This document shows positions 9,025 to 17,023 of a stretch of DNA of 64,000 bases, in pieces. The DNA lies in NCBI GenBank assembly GCA_963835465.1, contig CAWIFR010000006.1, positions 62,001 through 126,000 of the forward strand. The letters are read 5' to 3'. The stretch is from Bog-756 sp963835465. Lineage in GTDB: Bacteria > Actinomycetota > Acidimicrobiia > Acidimicrobiales > RAAP-2. The notes under the pieces were generated by a model. That model was given only the letters and a program-made list of their open reading frames with translations. It did not search any database and was not told the origin of the DNA. Positions within the stretch are counted from its first letter, which is position 1, and each line of letters begins with the position of its first letter. The position numbers and the translations under genes were made by a program.

Positions 9025-9200
9025 GGCATCTCCCTCCCTCGTGCGTCATGGTCCGGTGTCCCTCCCCCTCTCTGCCGTGTTACGCCTCGGACGGGGCCGA
9101 GTAAATGAGTGTTTTTTGCACCGTTGCGGGGTAGTGGGCCGGCCGGGAGTTGACCATTGACTCCCCCGGGATCGAGGCGTAAGACCACAGGAGGATGCTG
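9025..9200. promoter_or_regulatory. Divergent promoter region with inverted operator-like repeats
   Basis: This 176-bp region separates the hydrogenase operon from its probable regulator. The 10-mer TTACGCCTCG at 9080-9089 recurs inverted as CGAGGCGTAA at 9173-9182, each flanked outward by a GT/AC pair, leaving 83 bp between. One copy lies about 55 bp before hhyS and the other just before the ribosome site of the regulator. A second palindrome, GGGAGT-9 nt-ACTCCC at 9145-9165, contains two TTGAC words. An A/T-rich patch (9100-9117) is the only weak-pairing stretch and could hold the hhyS -10. The operator assignment is inference. Confidence 0.5.
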
Positions 9201-10283
9201 ATGCCCGCCGGCCGCACGGCCCCCACGTCACGCTTCGAGTCCGCACCCCCCCGCAACTTCATCCTCCCCGCCCTCCTCCTGTTGGTGCTGGAGCGGCCCG
9301 GCTACGGCTACGAGCTGGTGCCGCGGGCCCAGTCGCTCGGCCTCGACCACGTCGACCGGCCCGCCGTCTACCGGGCCCTCTCCCAGCTCGAGCAGGACGA
9401 CCTCATCGTCCCGTCGTCCCAGAACCCGACGGCGGGGCCGGCCCGCCGGGTCTACCGGATCACGCCGACCGGCGAGCGGGTCCTCCGCCAGTGGATGGGG
9501 GTGGTCAAAGCCGAACACGACCACCTGGACCAGGTGCTGCGCCGCTACCTGGCCACCGGCACCACCGACTCGGTCCTGGCCGAGGTCGAGGGCGGGTGGT
9601 CGTCGGCCCTCGGGGCCGGGTGGTCCTCGGTGCTGCCCACCGCCCCCGCCCGCCGTTGGCTGGAGGCGGTGCCCGAGGTGCGCGAACCTGCCGGCCCGCT
9701 ACCATCCCCTCCCCCGTCCGACGACTGGGCGACCGCCGCACCCCGGGCACCGGCGGCCAGCGAGGTCCGCCGGTTCCGGCTGCTCCCCGAGCGGTCCGCC
9801 GTCCTGATCGAGGTGCGCTCCACGGTCGGTCCGCTCAGCTTCGGGGCCATGGGGGTCACCGGGACGGTGAACGCCACGGTGATCGACGGCACGGTGCGGG
9901 CCGACGGACCGTCCTCGGCCGCGCTCGAGGTCGACCTCACCGGCCTGCGCTCGGGCAACAGCCTCTACGACGCCGAGCTCCTCCGTCGCATCGAGGCGCG
10001 TCGGTACCCGACGGCACGGGTCGAGCTCGTCGAGTGCGTGCCCGGCGACGCCGAGTCGCGGTTCCTCCTGAAGGGCCGGCTCACCTTCCACCGGGTCAGC
10101 CGACCCGTCCAGGGCACCATCGCCGTCGCCCCGGGACCGGCCGGCCGACTGGTCATCACCGGTGAGCAGGTGTTCGACATCCGGGACTTCGCCGTCCCCT
10201 CCCCCACGGTGCTCATGTTGCGCATCTTCCCCGACGTGCGCGTCCACCTCCACGCCGAGGCCGCGCCCGAGGACGGGTCGTGA
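9201..10283 (+). CDS. PadR-like transcriptional regulator fused to a YceI domain
   Basis: A 360-residue fusion. Residues ~15-100 form a PadR-type winged helix (NFILPALLLLVLERPGYGYEL, seen as PALLLLVLERPGYGYEL; VDRPAVYRALSQLEQDDLI; VYRITPTGERVLRQW). A proline-rich linker follows. Residues ~190-360 are a YceI domain with LRSGNSLYDAELLRRIEARRYPT (in parts) and FDIRDFAVPSPTVLML, related to the operon's YceI protein. The ATG at 9201 is preferred over 9195 because AGGAGG lies 6 nt before it; the earlier ATG touches the ribosome site. The place, divergent from hhyS, and the domain pair suggest a repressor of the hydrogenase operon that senses an isoprenoid or quinone ligand. That function is inference. 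Confidence 0.88.
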   Translation: MPAGRTAPTSRFESAPPRNFILPALLLLVLERPGYGYELVPRAQSLGLDHVDRPAVYRALSQLEQDDLIVPSSQNPTAGPARRVYRITPTGERVLRQWMGVVKAEHDHLDQVLRRYLATGTTDSVLAEVEGGWSSALGAGWSSVLPTAPARRWLEAVPEVREPAGPLPSPPPSDDWATAAPRAPAASEVRRFRLLPERSAVLIEVRSTVGPLSFGAMGVTGTVNATVIDGTVRADGPSSAALEVDLTGLRSGNSLYDAELLRRIEARRYPTARVELVECVPGDAESRFLLKGRLTFHRVSRPVQGTIAVAPGPAGRLVITGEQVFDIRDFAVPSPTVLMLRIFPDVRVHLHAEAAPEDGS

Positions 10284-10534
10284 CCGTCCTGGCCGCCCTG
10301 GTGGCCGGCTTCGTCATCGGGACCCGGTCCAAGGGCGAGGAGTGGGACGAGGTGCGTCGTTCGCTCGTCGCGCTCTACGGCAGCGACGAGTTCGCCGACG
10401 TGGTCACGGCCACTCGGGCCCAGGCGGCCAAGGCGCTCCGGCTCCTGGCCCAGTCGGTCGACCCCGAGACCAAGTCATCTGTCCCCGAGGGGGACGTCGT
10501 GGCCCGGGTCCGCCAGCTGATCGCCCGGGACTGA
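10280..10534 (+). CDS. Small YtxH-like protein, paralogue of the one at 923-1153
   Basis: An 84-residue protein whose GTG start overlaps the regulator stop (GTGA). A hydrophobic N-terminus with GFVIGTRSKGEEWDEV leads into a helical region with YGSDEFADVVTATRA, which lines up with GYALGTRAG and SSEEVRDLL of the small protein inside the hydrogenase operon. Its last 60 bp overlap the 3' end of the convergent PAS gene, which is unusual; one of the two ends could be misread, but both frames are open and G+C-biased at third positions. Function unknown. Confidence 0.7.
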   Translation: MTVLAALVAGFVIGTRSKGEEWDEVRRSLVALYGSDEFADVVTATRAQAAKALRLLAQSVDPETKSSVPEGDVVARVRQLIARD

Positions 10535-11323
10535 TACCCGGGCGTTCAGCTCGGTCACGTCCTGGCCGATCCCCCGCAGGCCGACCACCGACCCGTCCGA
10601 CCCCACCGACGGATGGGCCCTGACCCGGAGCACCCGGACCCCTCCGTCCCGGCGGAGGATCCGGCACTCGCACTCGAAGGGGGTGGCCGTGGCCACCGAG
10701 TCCTCCATCCTCGCCCGCAGGGACGGACGGTCCTCGGGGTGGACCGAAGCCAGATGGCTGGAGACCGTCCCGTCGAACTCGAACGGGTCGATGTCGTGGA
10801 TGCGGTGGAACTCGGTACTCCACTGCACAGCACCCGTCCGCAGGTCCCACAGCCAGCTGCCCACGTGCGACAGGGCCTCCGCATCGCGGAGGCGACCCTC
10901 CACCTCGGCGAGCGAGGCCTGGGCCACCTGCTGCTCGGTGACGTCGCGGATGATGGCCACGACTCCCCAGGGGTTCCCGTCGGCGTCGGCCAGCGGACTG
11001 AGCGACACCCACACCGGAAGCGGCAGCCCGTCGCCGCGGAGAATCTCGCTCTCGAAGTGGACGATCCGCTCCCCCGACATCGCCCGGGCCACCGCCCCTT
11101 GCATCCCGGCCCGGACGTGGAGCGCGAAACGCTCGTCGAAGGGTCGGCCCTCGGCCTCGCCGCGGCCCACCCCGAACAGGCGCTCGGCCGTGCTGCCCCA
11201 CTCGCTCACGCCGTGGTCGGCCTCCACCAGGATGATGGCGTCGTCGGACGCCTCGGTCACCGCCGCCAGCACGGTCCTGGCCGACATGGTGTCTCGGTGC
11301 TCAGCCCTCTGGTCAGCCGTCAC
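10475..11323 (-). CDS. Two-PAS-domain sensor-like protein without an output domain
   Basis: A 282-residue protein with two PAS/PAC units. The first, at ~15-135, starts TEASDDAIILVEADHGV and ends in a PAC segment DGNPWGVVAIIRDVTEQQ. A short helical linker is followed by a PAS-fold-3-like unit at ~150-260: VGSWLWDLRTGAVQWS, FHRIHDIDPFEFDG, VHPEDRPSL and the PAC end VVGLRGIGQDVTELN. No kinase, GGDEF, EAL or helix-turn-helix follows. The GTG start has a GAGGAG site 7 nt upstream. It may work by protein-protein contact with a separate partner. Position next to the hydrogenase regulator is suggestive only. Confidence 0.82.
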   Translation of the reverse strand: MTADQRAEHRDTMSARTVLAAVTEASDDAIILVEADHGVSEWGSTAERLFGVGRGEAEGRPFDERFALHVRAGMQGAVARAMSGERIVHFESEILRGDGLPLPVWVSLSPLADADGNPWGVVAIIRDVTEQQVAQASLAEVEGRLRDAEALSHVGSWLWDLRTGAVQWSTEFHRIHDIDPFEFDGTVSSHLASVHPEDRPSLRARMEDSVATATPFECECRILRRDGGVRVLRVRAHPSVGSDGSVVGLRGIGQDVTELNARVSVPGDQLADPGHDVPLGDR

Positions 11324-11453
11324 GAATGGCTCCTCGAGCGTGCGCGTCGGGTGCTACCGGGCACTCGCCCCGGTACAGCCCGGGGTGCGTACCTGCTCAC
11401 CCTACGCCGCGCGCCGCCGGCCACGTCGGCCCGGCGAGGACTGCCGAGCCGCC

Positions 11454-12728
11454 CTACCGGCGGGTGGACGAGGCCGGCGCCGACGTCGGCGCCGAGGCCG
11501 ACGCCGACATGGTGATGAAGTCGCGGGCCCACCACGGTTGGAAGTACCGACCCGGGGTGCCGGTCATCCCCGGGAGCAGCTGGGTGCCGTTGGCTGCAGT
11601 GGCCGGCCCGTTCGGTGTGGCGGGCAGGTACGTGCTGTAGTTCACCCAGTCGGTGTTGATGTCCAGTTCCATGGCCCGGACGGCACCGGCCCGGACCAAC
11701 AGGTCGGCCAGGTCGGTGATGTTCAGCCCCGGGCCACCGACGTAGACCAACGCACCGTCGGCGGTGACACCCAGACCGGAGCGCCACACGTAGACCTGGT
11801 CCCCGAGCGTCGCCCCCCACCGGGTGGTGTCCGAGGCGTTGAGGCCCGGGACCGGTTGCCCGTTGTCCACCACCAGGTCGAGGTTCTGGCGGACGGACAC
11901 CACATCGGGGGTCAGCGTGGCGTCGCGGCCCCATTGGGCGACCGTGGACGTCCCGTTCTTGTAGACGACGAAGGAGGCCGCCCCCGTGCGGAGCGGCAGG
12001 ACGGTCCGGCCGTCCGTGTAGTACCCACCGTTGGCCGCGGACATGAGGAAGCCGGCGTTGAAGGCCGCCACCAGGCTGGTGGCCGCCGTGGCCGACACCG
12101 GAGCCGTGTGGACGAACGGACCGCTACCGGGGATCTGACTGCCCGAGTAGAGCGTCGCCCGCAGCAGCTTGGTGTCCATCCAGGCCACACCGACCACGTA
12201 GCTGGTGTGCACGGCGTCAGGACGCAGTGTCGTCTCGTAGACAGCCGGGATGCCACCCACCAACCGACCCACCGGCGACCACTGGCCCTCGCCGGGGAGG
12301 GCCGGTACGGCGGCCGGCACCATCGCCGGCGGTGGTGCCAGATGCGGGATCCCGCTCACCCTGGAGGCCGCCACCGAGACGGGCCGTCGGATGGCGCCGG
12401 CCGGGGGGCGCCCGCCCACCTTCGGCTGGTGGTGCGCGTACCACTCGCTCTCGACCCAGTTGATGATGCTGGACCCACCATGACCCCGCGCCCACTCGGC
12501 CAGTCGTGCTCCGGTCGAGCTGCCGAGGGACGGGTCGGTCAGCGCCCCGCCCAACGAGGCGCCCAGCCAGACCAGGATGACGGCCAGCACCAGTCCGACC
12601 CCAACCTTGATCCGGCGGCGGCGGTAGACGCGTCTGCTCACATACCCTCCGACGCGGCGACTGGCCGGCGGTGGTCGGTCGGTGTCCGACCGCAGCCGGC
12701 GGGGAAGGGACGGTTCCGAGACACTCAT
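11454..12728 (-). CDS. Membrane-anchored phosphodiester-glycosidase-family (NAGPA/DUF2233-like) protein
   Basis: A 424-residue protein with a basic N-terminus, one transmembrane helix (VGVGLVLAVILVWLGASLGG) at ~35-55 and an extracytoplasmic part. The C-terminal half has the family's features: FNAGFLMSAANGGYYTDG, VVYKNGTSTVAQWGRD, QNLDLVVDNG and the AMELDINTDW block that takes the place of the usual LDGG signature. The ATG overlaps the stop of the cytochrome gene (ATGA), so the two are cotranscribed. Family members trim glycan phosphodiesters, but many bacterial ones are uncharacterised. A Ser/Ala-rich tail ends the protein. Its link to the redox proteins around it is unexplained. Confidence 0.8.
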   Translation of the reverse strand: MSVSEPSLPRRLRSDTDRPPPASRRVGGYVSRRVYRRRRIKVGVGLVLAVILVWLGASLGGALTDPSLGSSTGARLAEWARGHGGSSIINWVESEWYAHHQPKVGGRPPAGAIRRPVSVAASRVSGIPHLAPPPAMVPAAVPALPGEGQWSPVGRLVGGIPAVYETTLRPDAVHTSYVVGVAWMDTKLLRATLYSGSQIPGSGPFVHTAPVSATAATSLVAAFNAGFLMSAANGGYYTDGRTVLPLRTGAASFVVYKNGTSTVAQWGRDATLTPDVVSVRQNLDLVVDNGQPVPGLNASDTTRWGATLGDQVYVWRSGLGVTADGALVYVGGPGLNITDLADLLVRAGAVRAMELDINTDWVNYSTYLPATPNGPATAANGTQLLPGMTGTPGRYFQPWWARDFITMSASASAPTSAPASSTRR

Positions 12729-13381
12729 CAGTGGCCGATCGGCCCGGCCGACAGCCAGGGGCCCACCCGGGGCACCACGACGACCGCCAGCAGTGCGCCG
12801 CACACCAGGCTGGCGGCGATGGCCCACTGGCGCGCTCCCGCCCCGTCGACCTGGCGCCGGGTGCGCCGGAAGTAGTCACGGGGGGCCAGCTTCGCCGTGT
12901 CCACCACGTGGCCGAGCACGTGCAGGGTCAGGGCTCCGAACCACAGCACGAAGCTGGCCTTGTGGAGCAGCAGCAGGGGCGACCGCCACGTGGTCGGGCC
13001 GAGCAACAGGGCGATGCCGCTGGCGAAGACGGTCAGGGTCAAGACGACGACGAAGGGACCCAGCACCCGGAGCGGGAGCAGGGGTGGGCCCTTCTGCCGA
13101 TAGGCGGGGGCGCCCAGGTAGTACCGGGCGAACTTCCATGCCGTACTGCCCACCTTCAGCAGGACCGGAGGCACGAGCAGCATCCCGATGAAGACGTGGG
13201 CGGTCAGCAGCGGCCCGACCTGGAGGATGGTGAGACCCTCGGCGGCCAGCAGCACGAAGAGCACCACGGCGGTGGATGCGGTGAGCCGGGCGTTGGCCTC
13301 GGTGGGATCGGACCGCCTTCGACCTCGGGGCGGGGGTTGGCTGGTCCCGGCGGGAACGTCGGAGGACCTCACGGTGCTCAC
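12728..13381 (-). CDS. Cytochrome b561/DUF4405-like membrane protein
   Basis: About 217 residues with four to five transmembrane segments after a Pro/Arg-rich start. Histidines suited to bis-His haem binding lie in helices: TAHVFIGMLL, LLLLHKASFVLW and LTLHVLGHVVD. This is the pattern of di-haem cytochrome b561-type or DUF4405 electron carriers. The start is placed at the GTG giving VSTVRSSDV; a longer reading to 13414 is open. It points away from the ferric-reductase-like gene at 13586 across ~200 bp, so the two redox operons probably share a control region. It may pass quinol electrons outward. Confidence 0.78.
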   Translation of the reverse strand: MSTVRSSDVPAGTSQPPPRGRRRSDPTEANARLTASTAVVLFVLLAAEGLTILQVGPLLTAHVFIGMLLVPPVLLKVGSTAWKFARYYLGAPAYRQKGPPLLPLRVLGPFVVVLTLTVFASGIALLLGPTTWRSPLLLLHKASFVLWFGALTLHVLGHVVDTAKLAPRDYFRRTRRQVDGAGARQWAIAASLVCGALLAVVVVPRVGPWLSAGPIGH

Positions 13382-13585
13382 TGGGGCACGGCTGTCGCGC
13401 CGGGGCCACGGCACCCGACCGATGGGGCCGGTACGGCGGTCGTGCCGCGAAGGCCAGCGCTGGCGTCGTCCAGGGTCACGGATTCGAGGTTACCGGTGCT
13501 TCCTGACGCCTGAATGACGACGTGCAGTTCCTCTGGTCGGCACTCCCTCGGCACCGTCATGCTCTCGTAAGAATCGACTGCTCGA

Positions 13586-14995
13586 GTGGGCCGGGTGGTG
13601 CCTACCAAACAACGGACGCCCGCCACCCAGGTGGCCTGGGCACAGGCCGGGCCCTCGTCCCGTCGACGACGGGCGGGGCACGTCCCGCGTCCCCGGGTCG
13701 CCGACGCCTTCCTCGCCTGTGTGGGCCTGGGTCTCGGGGTCACCCTGGCCCTCGTCATCACCGGGGAGAGCGGCGGCACGCTGGCCGCGCCCGGAGGCCT
13801 GCTGATCGCCGGCGGTCGTCTGGCCGGATTCACCGGGGCGTACCTCATGTTGATCATGCTGGTGCTGGTGGCCCGGCTGCCGTGGCTCGAGCGGGCCGCC
13901 GGCCAGGACCGGCTGGTGCAGTGGCACCGGTGGATCGGGCCGTGGGCACTGATCCTCATCGGTGTCCACATCGTGCTCGTCACGCTGGGCTATGCCCAGC
14001 TGGCCAAGACCGGTGCACTCCACCAGCTCTGGCAGTTCCTGTCCTCCTATCCCGACATGCTGGCAGCAGGGGTGGCCGCCGGCCTGCTGGCCATGGGAGG
14101 CATCACCTCGATCCGGATGGCTCGACGGCACCTCAAGTACGAGACCTGGTGGATCGTCCACCTCTACCTCTACCTGGCGCTGGCCCTGGCCTTCGCTCAC
14201 CAGATCGTCACCGGGGTGTCGTTCATCGGCCACCCGCTCACGCGTGCGGCGTGGATCGGCGTCTGGGCCGCCACGGCCGGCATGGTCATCGTGTTCCGTG
14301 TGCTCCAGCCCGTCTACCGCAGTCTCCGCCATCAGCTTCGGGTGGTGGCGGTCATCGAGGAGGCGCCGGGCGTGGTGTCGGTCATCTGCTCGGGCAGGCA
14401 GATCTCCTGGCTGGCCGTGTCGGGGGGGCAGTACTTCCAGTGGCGCTTCCTGACCCGGGAACTGTGGTGGCACGCCCATCCGTATTCGCTGTCCGCCCTG
14501 CCCCGGGCTCCCTATGTGCGGGTCACCGTGAAGGGCCTGGGCGACCAGAGCCGGGCCCTGGCCCATCTGAAGCCGGGGACCCGGGTCTTCATCGAGGGAC
14601 CCTACGGGGCCTTCACCCGGCACGCCCGCACCTCCGACCGGGTGGCGCTGATCGGCGCCGGAGTCGGGATCACCCCCCTCCGGGCCCTGCTGGAGGATCT
14701 CCCCGAGTCGGTGAACGTCGTGGTCCTCATCCGGGCCACCAGCGCCGACGACATCGTGCACCGGGACGAGATCGCCGAGCTGGTGCACCGCCGTGGCGGC
14801 GAGTTCCACGAGGTGGTGGGCACGCGCCACCAGGTCCGCTTGGGGACCTCGACCCTCCGCCGCCTGGTACCCGACATCGCCACCCGTGACGTCTACGTCT
14901 GTGGTCCGGAGGGCTTCACCGAGTTGGTGGTATCGGCATCGTCCCATCTCGGCGTGCCTCCGGGAAGCATCCACGAGGAGAAGTTCTCGTTCTGA
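13586..14995 (+). CDS. Ferric-reductase-like transmembrane flavoprotein (FRE/NOX type)
   Basis: A 469-residue protein with ~6 transmembrane helices at ~40-235 carrying haem-type histidines (WHRWIGPWALILIGVH, IVHLYLYLALALAFAH), followed by a ferredoxin-NADP reductase module. The FAD-binding motif is HPYSLSALP near residue 295, the NAD(P)-binding loop is GAGVGITPLRALL near 355, and the C-terminus has VYVCGPEGF and ends EEKFSF with an aromatic. It would move electrons from cytoplasmic NAD(P)H through haem to the outside. Next to a secreted FMN-binding protein and ApbE, it likely feeds electrons to that flavin. Start GTG 13586 is the longest plausible; later starts exist. Confidence 0.9.
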   Translation: MGRVVPTKQRTPATQVAWAQAGPSSRRRRAGHVPRPRVADAFLACVGLGLGVTLALVITGESGGTLAAPGGLLIAGGRLAGFTGAYLMLIMLVLVARLPWLERAAGQDRLVQWHRWIGPWALILIGVHIVLVTLGYAQLAKTGALHQLWQFLSSYPDMLAAGVAAGLLAMGGITSIRMARRHLKYETWWIVHLYLYLALALAFAHQIVTGVSFIGHPLTRAAWIGVWAATAGMVIVFRVLQPVYRSLRHQLRVVAVIEEAPGVVSVICSGRQISWLAVSGGQYFQWRFLTRELWWHAHPYSLSALPRAPYVRVTVKGLGDQSRALAHLKPGTRVFIEGPYGAFTRHARTSDRVALIGAGVGITPLRALLEDLPESVNVVVLIRATSADDIVHRDEIAELVHRRGGEFHEVVGTRHQVRLGTSTLRRLVPDIATRDVYVCGPEGFTELVVSASSHLGVPPGSIHEEKFSF

Positions 14996-15044
14996 TGCAA
15001 CCACTGCTTCGCACCGCCCACTCGGCCCCGGCCGGTGACCACCG

Positions 15045-15554
15045 ATGAGGCGGTCCCTCATCGTCCTGGCGGCGACCGTTGCCGGCCTGGTCGGCGTGCT
15101 GACCTTCCACACCACGCCGGCCCGGCTCACCCTCGGGTCGCTGCCCCAGCCCTCCACCTCCTCCTCGGTGGCGGCCGGGGCTCCCCCACCCACCTCCACG
15201 ACGACGGCACCCGCCCCGCCGTCGGCGCCCACCACCACCGCGCCACCGTCGACCACCACCACCGTCCCGACCAGCCGCACGGCCACCGGGGCCTCGGTGA
15301 ACTACAGCTGGGGCGTGCTCTCGGTATCGGTCTCGGCCAGCGGGCGGACCATCACCAAGGTGGGCATCGCCTCGCTGGACGACGGCGGCAATCCGCGCTC
15401 GCAGTCCATCGACCAGCAGTCCATCCCGCTGCTCGAGCAACAGGCCATGCAGGCCCAGGGCTCGTCGATCCAAGGGGTGTCGGGGGCCAGCTACACCAGT
15501 GCGGGATTCCAGCAGTCGTTGCAGTCGGCCCTGGGCAAGCTGGGCCTGGCGTGA
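15045..15554 (+). CDS. Secreted FMN-binding-domain protein
   Basis: A 169-residue exported protein: a signal or anchor helix at 3-22, a low-complexity Pro/Thr/Ser linker at ~33-78, then a single FMN-binding domain. The attachment motif SGASYTS near residue 145 is the form that ApbE modifies, placing FMN on the Thr. QSIPLLEQQAM before it is typical. It ends overlapping the apbE start (GTGA), so substrate and modifying enzyme are translationally coupled. The flexible linker would let the flavin domain swing in the cell-wall space as an electron shuttle. Confidence 0.9.
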   Translation: MRRSLIVLAATVAGLVGVLTFHTTPARLTLGSLPQPSTSSSVAAGAPPPTSTTTAPAPPSAPTTTAPPSTTTTVPTSRTATGASVNYSWGVLSVSVSASGRTITKVGIASLDDGGNPRSQSIDQQSIPLLEQQAMQAQGSSIQGVSGASYTSAGFQQSLQSALGKLGLA

Positions 15555-16360
15555 CCGCACCGGTGGCGACCGTTGGCGCCTCCGGCCAGGCCGTCCACTC
15601 GCTCCATCATGCCGAAGCGGTGATGGGCACGGTGGTGACCATCGACCTGTACTCGGACCCGGCGCTATCCGTCGCTGACCTCACCCCGCTCGTCGACCGA
15701 TCCTGTCGGCTCCTCCACGACGCCGACGCCGTCTTCAGCACCTGGGACGACGGGAGTCCGATGAGCCGGCTCCGACGCCACGAGATCACCTGCGCCGAGG
15801 CTCCCCCCGAGGTGGCCGAGGTACTCGGACTCTGCGCCACCGCCCGTGGGCTGTCGGCGGGGTGGTTCGACCCCTGGGCCCTCCCCGGGGGGGTCGACCC
15901 CACCGGCTATGTGAAGGGTTGGGCGGCCCAACGGGCCCTCGGCGCCCTGTCCGGACCCGGAATGGTCGGCGCCGTGGTCAACGCGGCGGGCGATATCGCC
16001 AGCCACGGCGGCGTACGCCGGGGGCGGCCATTCCGGTTCGGCATCGTGGATCCGTCCGACCGCGGACGGATGATCGCCATCGTGGAGACCGACGGGGCGC
16101 TCGCCACCTCGGGTAGCTACGAACGCGGCGACCACCTCGTCGACCCCCGCTCCGGGCTGGCGGTGACGGCCGTGGCCTCGGCCAGTGTCTCTGGTCCCGA
16201 CCTCGGGCTGGCCGACGCCCTGGCCACCGCCCTGGCCGTCGCCGGCGACGAGGGCCTCGACCTGGTCGACGCCGTCGACGGCTACGGTGCCATGATCGTG
16301 GACCAGGAGGGCTCGGTGCGGTACACACCCCGCTTCCCCTTGGCCGCCCTGGCGGCCTGA
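15551..16360 (+). CDS. apbE: ApbE-like FAD:protein FMN transferase
   Basis: This enzyme splits FAD and links FMN covalently to a Thr/Ser of a target protein. The 269-residue protein has MGTVVTIDLYSD near the start, FSTWDDGSPMSRL, GWFDPWALPGGVDPTGYVKGWA (in parts), VVNAAGDIASHGG, and the metal-site block ATSGSYERGDHLVDPRSG. The usual NxGGD reads NAAGD here, a conservative change. No signal peptide or lipobox is present, so unlike secreted ApbE it may act inside, on the FMN-binding domain before export, or the start may be misjudged. The GTG start overlaps the upstream stop. Confidence 0.9.
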   Translation: MTAPVATVGASGQAVHSLHHAEAVMGTVVTIDLYSDPALSVADLTPLVDRSCRLLHDADAVFSTWDDGSPMSRLRRHEITCAEAPPEVAEVLGLCATARGLSAGWFDPWALPGGVDPTGYVKGWAAQRALGALSGPGMVGAVVNAAGDIASHGGVRRGRPFRFGIVDPSDRGRMIAIVETDGALATSGSYERGDHLVDPRSGLAVTAVASASVSGPDLGLADALATALAVAGDEGLDLVDAVDGYGAMIVDQEGSVRYTPRFPLAALAA

Positions 16361-16525
16361 GGACCACTCGGGGTCGGGATCCGCCCCGTCGTCCGACCAG
16401 GGCTACGCGCGGGTGGCCGCCGACGGTCGGGCGCTGCCCGTTCGGCGATGCGCCCACTCGGCAGCCTCGGGGCCGGGCCGTCGCCGGTCTCGTCGAAGCG
16501 GTGCCACAGGGCCGTGCTCGATCGG

Positions 16526-16939
16526 TCAGGTCACGTCGCGGTTGTTCGGGGCCAGCTGATGGGGCCCGGTGTCAGGCTCCGAGACCCCGAAGCTGATGAT
16601 GCGCCTGGGGTGAATCCGGATACGCGAGGCGTCGCGTCCCGGCGACGGCGAGGGGTCGAGCTCGGTCTCGGCCACGCCCCGGATCTCGAGGCACCGCACC
16701 CGCCACGGATCGGTGGAGAGGACATCGTCGACGACCAGGGCCACCCGGGGCTCCTTGATCACATTCTTGAACTTCTGGCTGGTCGACATGGAGAACCCGG
16801 CGATGTCGATGGTGCCGTGGCTCGGGTCGTAGGTGAAGCCCACCGGACTCACCTGTGGCGTCCCGTCGGGCTGGACGGTGGCCAGGCGGCCCAGCGTCTG
16901 CGAGTCCAGGTAGGCGAGTTCATCATCGGTGAAGGTCAT
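16526..16939 (-). CDS. PPOX-class F420-dependent oxidoreductase family protein
   Basis: A 137-residue split-barrel flavin-fold protein. It starts MTFTDDELAYLDSQTLGRLATVQPDGTPQVSPVGF (in parts: LGRLATVQPDGTPQVSPVGF), then MSTSQKFKNVIKEPRVALVVDDV and CLEIRGVAE, which is the pattern of actinobacterial PPOX/F420 proteins. Many bind F420 and reduce diverse substrates; a few bind FMN or haem. It stands alone between the apbE operon and the SGNH gene. An F420 link is inferred from family resemblance only. Confidence 0.85.
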   Translation of the reverse strand: MTFTDDELAYLDSQTLGRLATVQPDGTPQVSPVGFTYDPSHGTIDIAGFSMSTSQKFKNVIKEPRVALVVDDVLSTDPWRVRCLEIRGVAETELDPSPSPGRDASRIRIHPRRIISFGVSEPDTGPHQLAPNNRDVT

Positions 16940-17023
16940 GGGTGCCTCCTCTGCGGTCGGCGCTCCGGCGCGCCCGGAGGCGATGGTAAGACCTGAAGTG
17001 CGCTTTTGGTCAAGGACCTCGAC

